Notes: a model not told the origin generated them from the letters alone. Shown: positions 35,571 through 44,546, counted from the stretch's first letter. The stretch: 64,000 bases of DNA from Streptomyces xinghaiensis S187 (GCF_000220705.2 NZ_CP023202.1:2480001-2544000), one strand, 5' to 3'. A program made the numbers and translations.

Positions 35571-36806
35571 GTGAACCCCTACGACGGCATGCCCGAGCCG
35601 GTGCGCAACGCCTGGCAGCGCAGCCTCACCAACGGCCGGGCCGCCATGAGCCGGCGGCGGCTGCTCCGCGCCGGCGGGCTGGCCGCCGGCGGCGCGGCCC
35701 TGGCCGCCTGCGGCATCCCGCCCGCGAAGGGCGGCACCTCCGGCGAGGAGAAGCGCGACGAGGACCGCTCGCGGCAGGAGAAGGTGCTCACCTTCTCCAA
35801 CTGGCCGCTGTACATCGACGTCGACGACGACGAGAACGTGCGGCCCACGCTGCGCGAGTTCCAGCGCGAGAGCGGCATCAAGGTCAAGTACATCGAGGAC
35901 ATCAACGACAACAACGAGTTCTACAGCAAGATCAAACCGCAGCTCGCCGCGGGCCAGCGGACCGGCCGGGACCTGGTGTGCCTGACCGACTGGATGGCCG
36001 GACGCCTGATCCGGGCGGGCTGGGCCCAGCGTCTGGACCAGGCCAACCTGCCGAACGCCGTGACGAACCTGGAGGGCCGCTTCCGCGCCGCCCCCCACGA
36101 CCCCGGCCGGCAGTACAGCTACCCGTGGGCCGGAACCGCGGCCGTCATCGCCTACAACCGGAAGGCCACCGGCGGGCGGAAGGTCACCAGCGTCGAGCAG
36201 CTGCTGACCGACCCGAAGCTGAAGGGCCGCGTCTCCCTGCTCACCGAGATGCAGGACACCATGGGCCTGGTCATGCTCGGCATGGGCGCGGACTCCTCGT
36301 CCTTCACCGACGACGACTTCGACGCCGCCGTCGACCTCGTCCAGAAGGCCGTCGACCGGGGCCAGATACGCCGCTTCACCGGCAACGACTACATGGACGG
36401 GCTCAACAAGGGCGACATCGCCGCCTGCGTGGCCTGGGCCGGCGACATCGTGCAGCTCGGCTTCGACAACCCGGATGTGCGCTTCCATCTGCCGGAGACC
36501 GGCTACCTGTTCGGCACCGACGACCTGCTGGTGCCGGCCGGGGCGCAGCACCGCGCCAACGCCGAGGCCTTCATCGACTACTACTACCGGCCGAAGGCCG
36601 CCGCCGAGCTGGCCGCCTGGGTCAACTACATCTGCCCCGTCACCGGCGCCCAGCGGGAGATGCGGAAGATCGACGAGGAGCTGGCGGAGAACAAACTGAT
36701 CTTCCCCGACGAGGAAATGATCGCGAGGGGCCACAACTTCCGGCCGCTCAGCGCCAAGGAAGAGGAGCGCTACGAGACCAAGTTCGCCAAGCTCATCGGC
36801 GCCTGA
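35571..36806 (+). CDS. potD: Polyamine ABC transporter substrate-binding Tat lipoprotein (PotD)
   Basis: A 411-residue spermidine/putrescine-binding protein. The GTG at 35571 with GGAGG gives about 22 polar residues, then SRRRLLRAGGLAAGGAALAACG: a twin-arginine signal with a lipobox, so it should be exported folded and lipid-anchored. The binding domain has SNWPLYIDVDDDENVRPTL, LTDWMAGRLIRAGWAQRLD and YPWAGTAAVIAYNRKA. The Trp, Asp and Tyr residues are those that line polyamine pockets in the family. The next gene, the ATPase, starts 21 bases downstream. Confidence 0.93.
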   Translation: MNPYDGMPEPVRNAWQRSLTNGRAAMSRRRLLRAGGLAAGGAALAACGIPPAKGGTSGEEKRDEDRSRQEKVLTFSNWPLYIDVDDDENVRPTLREFQRESGIKVKYIEDINDNNEFYSKIKPQLAAGQRTGRDLVCLTDWMAGRLIRAGWAQRLDQANLPNAVTNLEGRFRAAPHDPGRQYSYPWAGTAAVIAYNRKATGGRKVTSVEQLLTDPKLKGRVSLLTEMQDTMGLVMLGMGADSSSFTDDDFDAAVDLVQKAVDRGQIRRFTGNDYMDGLNKGDIAACVAWAGDIVQLGFDNPDVRFHLPETGYLFGTDDLLVPAGAQHRANAEAFIDYYYRPKAAAELAAWVNYICPVTGAQREMRKIDEELAENKLIFPDEEMIARGHNFRPLSAKEEERYETKFAKLIGA

Positions 36807-36827
36807 ACCCACCGGAGACACGCACGC

Positions 36828-37964
36828 ATGACGATCCAGCTCACCGGGGTCAGCAAGACGTTCGGCGACTTCACCGCCGTCCACCCGCTGGACCTCACCA
36901 TCCCCGAGGGCTCCTTCTTCGCCCTCCTCGGTGCCTCCGGCTGCGGCAAGACCACCACCCTCCGCATGATCGCCGGGCTGGAGGATCCCTCCGCCGGGCA
37001 CATCCTGCTCGACGGCGCCGACATCACCGCGCTGCCGCCGCACCGCCGCCCCGTCAACACCGTCTTCCAGAACTACGCGCTCTTCCCCCACCTCGATGTC
37101 CAGGACAACGTGGCGTTCGGACTGCGCCGCCGCGGGATGAAGCAGGTGAAGAGCCGGGTCGCGGAGATGCTGGAGCTCGTCGAGCTCGGCCATCTGGCCC
37201 GCCGCCGGCCGCACCAGCTCTCCGGAGGGCAGCAGCAGCGTGTCGCGCTGGCCCGCGCCCTCGTCAACGAGCCGCAGGTCCTGCTGCTCGACGAACCGCT
37301 GGGCGCCCTCGACCTCAAGCTGCGGCGGCAGATGCAGCTGGAGCTCAAGCGCATCCAGACCGAGGTCGGCATCACCTTCGTACATGTGACGCACGACCAG
37401 GAGGAGGCCATGGCGATGGCCGACACCGTGGCCGTGATGCGCGCCGGGCGCGTGGAGCAGCTCGGCGCCCCGGCCGGGCTGTACGAGCACCCGCGCACCG
37501 CCTTCGTCGCCAACTTCCTCGGCACCTCCAACCTCGTCGAGGCGGAGGTGACGGCCGCCGGCGGCGGGGAGGCCGAGGTCAAGGCCGCCGGCAGCCCGCT
37601 GCGGCTGCCCTCCGCGCGGATGCCGGAGGGGACCGGTGCCGGGGACGGGGTGCTGGTCGGGGTGCGTCCGGAGAAGATCTCCCTCACCCCGGCGGACGAC
37701 GCGGGCGGCGTGCCCGCCGGCCGCAACCGGCTCACCGGCCGCATCACGGAGGCCAGTTACCTCGGCGTCTCCGTGCAGTACCTGGTGGAGACCCCCGCCT
37801 GCGCCGGGTTCGCCGTCTACCAGCAGAACGTGGAACGCGACCCGCGGCTCGTCGCCGGCGCGGAGGTCGTCCTGCACTGGAACCCCGCGCACACCTTCGG
37901 GCTGGAACCGGGCCGCGACCCCGGCCGGGAGATCGCCGCCGGCACCGGCGAGGAGGCGCTGTGA
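36828..37964 (+). CDS. potA: Polyamine ABC transporter ATP-binding protein (PotA)
   Basis: A 378-residue ATPase. Walker A is GASGCGKTTTLRM, Q-loop FQNYALFPHLDVQ, signature LSGGQQQRVALARAL, Walker B VLLLDEPLGALD and H-loop THDQEEAMAMAD. The C-terminal TOBE domain (about 280-365, NRLTGRITEASYLGVSVQYL) is the regulatory part. It ends in a GTGA overlap with the permease gene. Confidence 0.95.
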   Translation: MTIQLTGVSKTFGDFTAVHPLDLTIPEGSFFALLGASGCGKTTTLRMIAGLEDPSAGHILLDGADITALPPHRRPVNTVFQNYALFPHLDVQDNVAFGLRRRGMKQVKSRVAEMLELVELGHLARRRPHQLSGGQQQRVALARALVNEPQVLLLDEPLGALDLKLRRQMQLELKRIQTEVGITFVHVTHDQEEAMAMADTVAVMRAGRVEQLGAPAGLYEHPRTAFVANFLGTSNLVEAEVTAAGGGEAEVKAAGSPLRLPSARMPEGTGAGDGVLVGVRPEKISLTPADDAGGVPAGRNRLTGRITEASYLGVSVQYLVETPACAGFAVYQQNVERDPRLVAGAEVVLHWNPAHTFGLEPGRDPGREIAAGTGEEAL

Positions 37965-38899
37965 CGGCTCTGGCCACCGCCCCGCCGCCGGCGGCCGGCG
38001 GGTCCGGCGGCCCGGCCCCGGCGGCCGTCCGCGCGCCGCGCCGCCGCCTCACCCCGTACTGGCTGCTGCTCCCGGCCGGCCTGTGGCTGGCGGTCTTCTT
38101 CGTCGCGCCGCTCGTCTACCAGGCGTCCACCTCCGTGCAGACCGGCTCGCTGGAGGAGGGCTACCGCGTCACCTGGCACTTCGCCACCTACGCCGAGGCG
38201 CTGCGGGAGTACGGCGTCCACTTCCTGCGCTCCTTCGGCTACGCGGCCACGGCCACCGCGCTCTGCCTGGTCATCGGCTACCCGCTCGCGTACACCCTGG
38301 CCTTCCGCGCCGGGCGCTGGCGGAACGTGCTGCTGGTGATGGTGATCGCGCCGTTCTTCACCAGCTTCCTCATCCGCACCCTCGCCTGGAAGACGATCCT
38401 GTCCGACGGCGGCCCGGTGGTCGGCGCCCTGGAGGCGCTGCACGTCCTGGACGTCACGGCCTGGCTCGGTCTGACGAGCGGTGAACGGGTGCTCGCCACC
38501 CCGCTGGCGGTCGTCTGCGGTCTGACGTACAACTTCCTGCCGTTCATGATCCTGCCGCTCTACGCCTCCCTGGAGCGGATCAGCCCGTCCCTGCACGAGG
38601 CGGCCCGCGACCTCTACGCCGGCCCCGCCACCACCTTCCGCCGGGTCACCTTCCCGCTCTCGCTGCCCGGCGTCGTCGCCGGCACCCTGCTCACCTTCAT
38701 CCCGGCTTCCGGGGACTACATCAACGCCCAGCTCCTGGGCTCGCCTTCGGAGCAGATGGTGGGCAACGCGATCCAGCAGCAGTTCCTCAAGGTGCTGGAC
38801 TACCCGACCGCCGCCGCCATGTCGTTCCTGCTCATGGCGCTCATCCTGATCATGGTCACCGTCTATATGCGCAAGGCCGGAACGGAGGAGCTGGTCTGA
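37961..38899 (+). CDS. potB: Polyamine ABC transporter permease (PotB)
   Basis: A 312-residue permease. An Ala/Pro-rich N-terminus of about 25 residues is followed by six helices, the first at about 36-56 (YWLLLPAGLWLAVFFVAPLV). The EAA loop is EAARDLYAGPATTFRRVTFP. The GTG start overlaps the potA stop. It ends in a TGATG overlap with potC. Confidence 0.94.
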   Translation: MTALATAPPPAAGGSGGPAPAAVRAPRRRLTPYWLLLPAGLWLAVFFVAPLVYQASTSVQTGSLEEGYRVTWHFATYAEALREYGVHFLRSFGYAATATALCLVIGYPLAYTLAFRAGRWRNVLLVMVIAPFFTSFLIRTLAWKTILSDGGPVVGALEALHVLDVTAWLGLTSGERVLATPLAVVCGLTYNFLPFMILPLYASLERISPSLHEAARDLYAGPATTFRRVTFPLSLPGVVAGTLLTFIPASGDYINAQLLGSPSEQMVGNAIQQQFLKVLDYPTAAAMSFLLMALILIMVTVYMRKAGTEELV

Positions 38900-39720
38900 T
38901 GACCGCCGTGACCTCATGGACGCCCGTGCGCTGGCTGCGCCGCAACGCCGTCGTCCTCGCCGGCCTGGCCGGCCTGCTCTATCTGCTGCTGCCGAACGCG
39001 GTGGTGCTGCTGTTCTCGTTCAACGACCCGGCGGGGCGCTTCAACTACGAGTGGCGCACCTTCTCCACCGAGGCCTGGACCAACCCGTGCGGGGTCGCCG
39101 ACATGTGCGGCTCGCTCACGCTGAGCCTGCGGATCGCCGTCCTCGCCACGCTCGGCGCGACGGCCTTCGGCACCCTGGCCGCCTTCGCCCTGGCCCGCCA
39201 CCGCTTCCGCGGCAGGGGCGCGGCGAACGGGCTGATCTTCCTGCCGATGGCCATGCCCGAGGTGGTGATGGCGGCCTCGCTCGGCACGCTGTTCCTCAAC
39301 ATGCGCGTCGGCTTCGGCTTCACCACCATCCTCATCGCGCACATCATGTTCTGCCTGAGCTTCGTCGTCGTCGCGGTCAAGGCGCGGGTGGCGTCCATGG
39401 ACCCGCGGCTGGAGGAGGCCGCCCGGGACCTCTACGCCGGGCCGCTCCAGACGTTCCTGCGGGTCACGCTGCCGCTGGCCGCCCCCGGTATCGCGGCGGG
39501 CGCCCTGCTCAGCTTCGCGCTGTCCTTCGACGACTTCGTCGTCACCCAGTTCAACGCGGGCCCCTCGACCGTCACCTTCCCCATGTTCGTGTGGGGTGCC
39601 GCCCAGCGCGGGGTGCCCGTGCAGGTCAACGTGATCGGAACGGCCATGTTCCTGATCGCCGTCGGCATCGTGCTGGCCGGGCAGCTCACCGCCCGCCGCC
39701 GGGGAAGGAGCACCGCATGA
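38899..39720 (+). CDS. potC: Polyamine ABC transporter permease (PotC)
   Basis: A 273-residue second permease with six helices (first at about 14-36). The EAA loop EAARDLYAGPLQTFLRVTLP is nearly the same as in PotB. GDDFVVTQF-like sequence (SFDDFVVTQFNAGPSTVTFP) marks the PotC group. The stop overlaps the ATG of the oxidase by four bases. Confidence 0.94.
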   Translation: MTAVTSWTPVRWLRRNAVVLAGLAGLLYLLLPNAVVLLFSFNDPAGRFNYEWRTFSTEAWTNPCGVADMCGSLTLSLRIAVLATLGATAFGTLAAFALARHRFRGRGAANGLIFLPMAMPEVVMAASLGTLFLNMRVGFGFTTILIAHIMFCLSFVVVAVKARVASMDPRLEEAARDLYAGPLQTFLRVTLPLAAPGIAAGALLSFALSFDDFVVTQFNAGPSTVTFPMFVWGAAQRGVPVQVNVIGTAMFLIAVGIVLAGQLTARRRGRSTA

Positions 39721-41144
39721 CCGGCCGCGGCACCCGGGAGGCGGACGCCGCCCTGCACGCCCTGGCGGCCGCCCGGCCCGTGCCCTTCTGGCTGGACGAC
39801 CCCGCGCGCCGGCCGGCCGCCGCCCCGGCCCTGGTCGGCGAGGAGAGCTGCGATCTGCTGGTCGTCGGCGCCGGCTACAGCGGACTGTGGACCGCGCTGC
39901 TCGCCAAGGAGCGGGACCCAAACCGGGACGTCGTCGTCATCGAGGCCCGGGAGACCGGCTGGGCCGCCTCCGGACGCAACGGCGGCTTCTGTGCCGCCTC
40001 CCTCACCCACGGCCTGGCCAACGGCGTGGCCCGCTGGCCGGGTGAGATCGCCGTCCTGGAGAAGCTGGGCCGGGCCAACCTCGACGCCATCGAGCAGGCC
40101 GTGCAACGGTACGCGCTCGACTGCGACTTCGAACGCACCGGCGAGATCGACGTCGCCACCGAGCCCCACCAGATCGCCGAACTGCGCGAGACGGCCGCCG
40201 AGGCCGAGCGGCTGGGCCTGGGCGGGATGACCTTCCTGGACCGGGAGGCCGTACGCGCCGAGGTGGACTCCCCCGCGTTCCTGGCGGGCCTGTGGGACCG
40301 CGACGGCGTGGCCCTGCTCAACCCCGCCCGCCTCGCCTGGGGACTGCGGCGGGCCTGCCTCGACGCGGGCGTCCGCCTCTACGAGCACACCCCCGCCGAG
40401 GCGCTCGCGGCCGACGGCGGGCGCATGGCCGTACGCACCCCCTACGGGCGGGTGCGGGCGCGGCGGATCGCGCTCGGCACCAACGCCTTCCCGTCCCTGG
40501 TGCGGCGGGTGCGCCCGTACCTCGTCCCCGTCTACGACTACGCGCTGATGACCGAGCCGCTCACCGCCGCGCAGCTCGCCGCGATCGGCTGGCGCGGGCG
40601 GCAGGGGCTCAGCGACAGCGCGAACCACTTCCACTACTTCCGCCGCACCGCCGACGACCGCATCCTGTGGGGCGGTTACGACGTGCTCTACCACTTCGGC
40701 AGCCGTATCCATCCGGACCTCGACCAGCGCCCGGAGACCTTCGCCACGCTCGCCCGGCACTTCTTCGCCTGCTTCCCGCAGCTGGAGGGGGTGCGCTTCA
40801 CCCACCGCTGGGGCGGCGTCATCGACACCTGCTCCCGCTTCGCGCCGTTCTTCGGCACGGCGCACGGCGGCCGCGTCGCCTACGCGGCCGGCTACACGGG
40901 GCTCGGCGTCGGGGCCACCCGCTTCGGCGCGGAGGTGATGCTGGACCTGCTGGACGGGGTGGAGAGCGAGCGCACCGCGCTGGAGATGGTCCGGACGAAG
41001 CCGCTGCCCTTCCCGCCCGAGCCGGTGCGCTGGGCGGGCATCGGCCTCACCCAGTGGTCACTGGCCCGGGCCGACGCCCGCGGAGGGCACCGCAATCTGT
41101 GGCTGCGGGCGCTGGACCGCCTGGGGCTGGGCTTCGACAGCTGA
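39717..41144 (+). CDS. FAD-dependent amine oxidase (gamma-glutamylputrescine oxidase-like)
   Basis: A 475-residue DAO-family flavoenzyme. The FAD motif is CDLLVVGAGYSGLWTALLAK, with SGRNGGFCAASLTHG and the C-terminal GVIDTCSRFAPFFG and YTGLGVGATRFGAEVMLDLL. It resembles PuuB-type enzymes that oxidise gamma-glutamylputrescine or a related N-substituted amine to aldehyde, with H2O2. It is translationally coupled to potC, and the product would be the aldehyde for the dehydrogenase that leads the operon. No glutamate-putrescine ligase is in this window, so the exact substrate is uncertain. Confidence 0.9.
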   Translation: MTGRGTREADAALHALAAARPVPFWLDDPARRPAAAPALVGEESCDLLVVGAGYSGLWTALLAKERDPNRDVVVIEARETGWAASGRNGGFCAASLTHGLANGVARWPGEIAVLEKLGRANLDAIEQAVQRYALDCDFERTGEIDVATEPHQIAELRETAAEAERLGLGGMTFLDREAVRAEVDSPAFLAGLWDRDGVALLNPARLAWGLRRACLDAGVRLYEHTPAEALAADGGRMAVRTPYGRVRARRIALGTNAFPSLVRRVRPYLVPVYDYALMTEPLTAAQLAAIGWRGRQGLSDSANHFHYFRRTADDRILWGGYDVLYHFGSRIHPDLDQRPETFATLARHFFACFPQLEGVRFTHRWGGVIDTCSRFAPFFGTAHGGRVAYAAGYTGLGVGATRFGAEVMLDLLDGVESERTALEMVRTKPLPFPPEPVRWAGIGLTQWSLARADARGGHRNLWLRALDRLGLGFDS

Positions 41145-41158
41145 CGGCGTCCTCGCCC

Positions 41159-41182
41159 GGCTGACGGCTGACGGCTGACGGC
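41159..41182. repeat. Short 7-bp tandem repeat (GGCTGAC)
   Basis: Three and a half copies of GGCTGAC immediately after the oxidase gene. Probably slippage-generated; no function inferred. Confidence 0.7.
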
Positions 41183-41237
41183 GTCCACCGTCCGCCCGCG
41201 GACACCCGGATCCACGTTTTCGACTGATTCACCTCGC

Positions 41238-41252
41238 GATTCCTCCGGAATC
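41238..41252. promoter_or_regulatory. Palindrome upstream of the Lrp gene
   Basis: GATTCC-TCC-GGAATC (41238-41252) is nested in a wider CTGATT...AATCAG pair (41224-41229, 41249-41254), in the 187-base gap before the regulator. GGAATC half-sites also occur in the 33798-33964 gap before the transporter operon. These are possible autoregulatory and target sites for the Lrp protein. Confidence 0.45.
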
Positions 41253-41331
41253 AGTTGCGAGATGCCTTACAGAAAACCGATTACGTCGCCAGAGGGTTGC
41301 ATTACGGAAGTCCCTCGGGAAGAGTGAGGCC

Positions 41332-41811
41332 ATGGCCCGTGACGACAGGAAAGCGAACGGCGGCCCGGCGATGGACGCCGTGTCGCTCGCCATCATCGAA
41401 CAGCTCCAGGAGGACGGGCGCCGCCCGTACGCCGCCATCGGCAAGGCCGTGGGCCTGTCCGAGGCGGCGGTGCGGCAGCGGGTCCAGAAGCTGCTCGACC
41501 AGGGCGCCATGCAGATCGTCGCCGTCACGGATCCGCTCACCGTCGGCCTGCTGCGGCAGGCGATGCTGGGCATCAACGTCGAGGGCGACCTCGAACCGGT
41601 GGCCGACGCCCTCGCCGAGATGGAGGAGGTCGCCTACGCCGTCATCACGGCGGGCTCCTTCGACCTCATCGTGGAGGTCGTCTGCGAGGACGACGCCCAC
41701 CTGCACGAAGTCATCAACAAGCGGATCCGGACGCTGCCCGGCGTCCGCTCCACCGAGAGCTTCGTCTACCTCAAGCTGCGGAAGCAGACCTATACCTGGG
41801 GAACCCGATAA
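41332..41811 (+). CDS. Lrp/AsnC-family transcriptional regulator
   Basis: A 159-residue regulator. The helix-turn-helix is SLAIIEQLQEDGRRPYAAIG with VGLSEAAVRQRVQKLLDQGA. The ligand-binding RAM domain follows (AMLGINVEGDLEPVADALAE, AYAVITAGSFDLIVEVVCED). Lrp proteins form octamers that sense amino acids. It lies two bases before the second aminotransferase gene and probably controls it and the transporter operon in response to an amino acid or amine. Confidence 0.93.
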   Translation: MARDDRKANGGPAMDAVSLAIIEQLQEDGRRPYAAIGKAVGLSEAAVRQRVQKLLDQGAMQIVAVTDPLTVGLLRQAMLGINVEGDLEPVADALAEMEEVAYAVITAGSFDLIVEVVCEDDAHLHEVINKRIRTLPGVRSTESFVYLKLRKQTYTWGTR

Positions 41812-41813
41812 CC

Positions 41814-43175
41814 GTGAGCAAGGACCTGTCCCGTACCGCGTACGACCACCTGTGGATGCACTTCACCCGGATGTCGTCGTACGAGAACGCCCCCGTCCCC
41901 ACCATCGTGCGCGGTGAGGGCACCCACGTCTTCGACGACCGGGGCAAGCGCTACCTCGACGGCCTCTCCGGGCTGTTCGTCGTCCAGGCGGGGCACGGCC
42001 GCGCCGAACTCGCCGAGGCCGCGCAGAAGCAGGCCCGGGAGCTCGCCTTCTTCCCCATCTGGTCCTACGCCCACCCCAGGGCCGTCGAACTGGCGGAGCG
42101 GCTGGCCGGCTACGCGCCGGGGGACCTCAACAAGGTCTTCTTCACCACCGGCGGCGGCGAGGCCGTGGAGACCGCCTGGAAGCTGGCGAAGCAGTACCAC
42201 AAGCTCACCGGCAACCACACCAAGTACAAGGTGATATCCCGCGCCGTGGCCTACCACGGCACCCCGCAGGGCGCCCTGTCCATCACCGGACTCCCGGCGC
42301 TCAAGGCCCCGTTCGAGCCGCTGGTGCCCGGCGCGCACAAGGTGCCGAACACCAACTTCTACCGGGCGCCGGTCCACGGCGACGACCCGGAGGCCTTCGG
42401 CCGCTGGGCCGCCGACCAGATCGAGCAGGAGATCCTGTTCGAGGGGCCGGAGACCGTCGCCGCGGTCTTCCTGGAGCCGGTGCAGAACGCCGGCGGCTGC
42501 TTCCCGCCGCCGCCCGGCTACTTCCGGCGCGTGCGCGAAATCTGCGACCGCCACGACGTGCTCCTCGTCTCGGACGAGGTCATCTGCGCCTTCGGCCGCC
42601 TCGGCACGATGTTCGCCTGCGACAAGTTCGACTACGTGCCGGACATCATCACCTGCGCCAAGGGCATGACCTCCGGGTACTCCCCGATCGGCGCCGCGAT
42701 CATCTCCGACCGCCTCGCCGAGCCCTTCTACCGGGGCGACAGCACCTTCCTGCACGGCTACACCTTCGGCGGCCACCCCGTCTCCGCCGCCGTGGCCCTG
42801 GCCAACCTCGACATCTTCGAGCGCGAGGGCCTCAACCAGCACGTGCTCGACCAGGAGAACGCCTTCCTCACCACCCTGGAGCGGCTGCACGACCTGCCGA
42901 TCGTCGGCGACGTGCGCGGCAACGGCTTCTTCTACGGCATCGAACTGGTCAAGGACAAGGCCACCAAGGAGACGTTCACCGACGAGGAGACGGAGCGCGT
43001 TCTGTACGGCTTCCTCTCCCCCGCGCTGTTCGAGAACGGCCTGTACTGCCGCGCCGACGACCGCGGCGACCCGGTCGTCCAGCTCGCCCCGCCGCTCATC
43101 TCCGACCAGCGCACCTTCGACGAGATCGAGCAGATCCTCCGCACCGTCCTGACGGAGGCGTGGACGAAGCTCTGA
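41814..43175 (+). CDS. Class III aminotransferase (polyamine/GABA type), second copy
   Basis: A 453-residue PLP aminotransferase, the same length as the copy at 32436. FFTTGGGEAVETAWKLAKQY binds phosphate, AVFLEPVQNAGGCFPPPPGY and VLLVSDEVICAFGRLGTMFA hold the Asp, and Lys283 (CAKGMTSGYSPIGAA) binds PLP. The GTG start lies two bases after the Lrp stop, so it is co-transcribed and probably regulated by it. Candidate reactions are putrescine or GABA transamination to pyruvate. Which copy takes which amine cannot be read from sequence. Confidence 0.92.
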   Translation: MSKDLSRTAYDHLWMHFTRMSSYENAPVPTIVRGEGTHVFDDRGKRYLDGLSGLFVVQAGHGRAELAEAAQKQARELAFFPIWSYAHPRAVELAERLAGYAPGDLNKVFFTTGGGEAVETAWKLAKQYHKLTGNHTKYKVISRAVAYHGTPQGALSITGLPALKAPFEPLVPGAHKVPNTNFYRAPVHGDDPEAFGRWAADQIEQEILFEGPETVAAVFLEPVQNAGGCFPPPPGYFRRVREICDRHDVLLVSDEVICAFGRLGTMFACDKFDYVPDIITCAKGMTSGYSPIGAAIISDRLAEPFYRGDSTFLHGYTFGGHPVSAAVALANLDIFEREGLNQHVLDQENAFLTTLERLHDLPIVGDVRGNGFFYGIELVKDKATKETFTDEETERVLYGFLSPALFENGLYCRADDRGDPVVQLAPPLISDQRTFDEIEQILRTVLTEAWTKL

Positions 43176-43218
43176 CACCCCGCGGCCGGGCGGCGGTGAG
43201 CGGAAGCGGCAGCGAGGC

Positions 43219-43449
43219 TCAGTCGTCTTCCTCCATCGGAGCCGGCTCGGCGTTCTCCATCCGTTCGGGCGTCCAGTACTCCTGGACGGCGGACGGGTCC
43301 TCCTGGACCTCGGAGACCGACGTCCCGCCGTCCGGGGCGGGGGACGGACCCGGTGTCTCCGCGGCGCCGGGGCGCAGGGCGATCGCGCCGGCGATCGCGG
43401 CGGCCACCCCGGCGAGGAGGAGGAGCTTGCGCGGTGCGGAGCCTTTCAC
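43219..43449 (-). CDS. Small membrane-anchored protein carrying a protease-propeptide motif
   Basis: A 76-residue protein. The GTG at 43449 has a perfect AGGAGG eight bases upstream. Residues 1-7 are basic, about 8-25 form one hydrophobic helix (LLLLAGVAAAIAGAIAL), then a Pro/Gly/Ser linker and the tail AVQEYWTPERMENAEPAPME. The motif YWTPERM-x-NA-x-P occurs also in the propeptide of the trypsin-like protease encoded immediately upstream on the same strand (YWTPERMRNAIP). No protease domain is present. It may be a propeptide-only protein acting as inhibitor or chaperone in trans, or a decayed duplicate. Not a family I can name. Confidence 0.75.
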   Translation of the reverse strand: MKGSAPRKLLLLAGVAAAIAGAIALRPGAAETPGPSPAPDGGTSVSEVQEDPSAVQEYWTPERMENAEPAPMEEDD

Positions 43450-43547
43450 GTCAATGACCTCCTGCGAGGTTCGGAAGCGCTGCGGGGGAGCCCGCTCGGC
43501 CAGTCTAGCCGCGGCGGCCGAGCGGGCACCGTGCGCCGGAGCGGCTG

Positions 43548-44546
43548 CTACGTCGCGCCGCCCTGGTCGTCGAACATCTGCTTGACGCTGTCCCCGAAGT
43601 AGGAACTCCGGTTCCAGCCTTCGCTGTTGATGGTGCTGGTGACCCCGTTGGTATAACCGAGTCCGCTGCTCTCGTTGAACTGCCGCATCCAGGGGCCGCC
43701 GCTCGAGCCGCCGCCGAAGTCGCAGCGGAGCTGGATCCTGCCGTCGAGCACGCCGACCCGCTGGGTCGTTCCCTGGCAGTACCACTGGCGCTGGCCGTTG
43801 TCCCGGTCCCCGGGATAACCGTTCACCGTCACGGCCTGCTCGCGCGAGTAGTTGTAGCTCAGGCCGTTGCCGCCGGTGACGTTGACGAGCTTCTGGCTGT
43901 TCAGCGGCCAGGTGGTCACCATGGCCACGTCCCAGTCGAAACTGCCGTCGTTGATCCAGCCGTTGAACGCCCGGTACTGCTTGGCCGCGAAGGTTCCGAA
44001 GGGCCGGTTGCCGTCCCGGTAGCGGGGCACATAGGCCCAGTTCCGCATCCAGTCACCGCCGTTGCCCTCGTGCACACAGTGGCCCGCGGTGATCGCCATC
44101 TGCTTGGACGAGCTGTTGAGGGCGCTCGCGGAGCAGACGTAGTCCTTGCCGTCGCTGGGCTTGGTGAAGAAGACCTTGCCGGCGACGGCCGTCTCGGTGA
44201 TGGTGGGCCGGACCATGTCCTTCCGCGGTGGTGCGGACGGGGTGGAGCGGGCCGGCCCCTCGGCGGTGTCTCCGGCCGCCTCCCCCGCACGCTGCGCGGT
44301 GCCTTCGACGGACACCGGTATCGCGTTGCGCATACGCTCCGGGGTCCAGTAACGCTCCAGTTCTTCAGCGGCGTCGGCGGAGTTGATCCGCGCACCGGTG
44401 TCCAGCCGGGCCGTCGCGGTGGTGGTCGCTCCCGGATCCGACGACGGCTGCCCGGAGGACGGAGACTGCGCCGAGGCGGTCTCCAGGCCGGCCAGGAGGA
44501 CGACTGCCGCCGCGGATAAAGAGAGGAATGTGCGTCTGAGCCGCAT
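43548..44546 (-). CDS. Secreted trypsin-like serine protease
   Basis: A 332-residue chymotrypsin-fold (S1) protease. The signal peptide MRLRRTFLSLSAAAVVLLAG ends about residue 25. The propeptide includes RINSADAAEELERYWTPERM and a long Gly/Thr/Pro linker. The catalytic triad is His156 (ITAGHCVHEG), Asp206 (FDWDVAMV) and Ser282 (GGGSSGGPW). Cysteine pairs around the His and Ser loops suggest disulfides, as expected for an exported enzyme. The small motif-carrying gene lies 98 bases downstream on the same strand and is probably co-expressed. Confidence 0.92.
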   Translation of the reverse strand: MRLRRTFLSLSAAAVVLLAGLETASAQSPSSGQPSSDPGATTTATARLDTGARINSADAAEELERYWTPERMRNAIPVSVEGTAQRAGEAAGDTAEGPARSTPSAPPRKDMVRPTITETAVAGKVFFTKPSDGKDYVCSASALNSSSKQMAITAGHCVHEGNGGDWMRNWAYVPRYRDGNRPFGTFAAKQYRAFNGWINDGSFDWDVAMVTTWPLNSQKLVNVTGGNGLSYNYSREQAVTVNGYPGDRDNGQRQWYCQGTTQRVGVLDGRIQLRCDFGGGSSGGPWMRQFNESSGLGYTNGVTSTINSEGWNRSSYFGDSVKQMFDDQGGAT

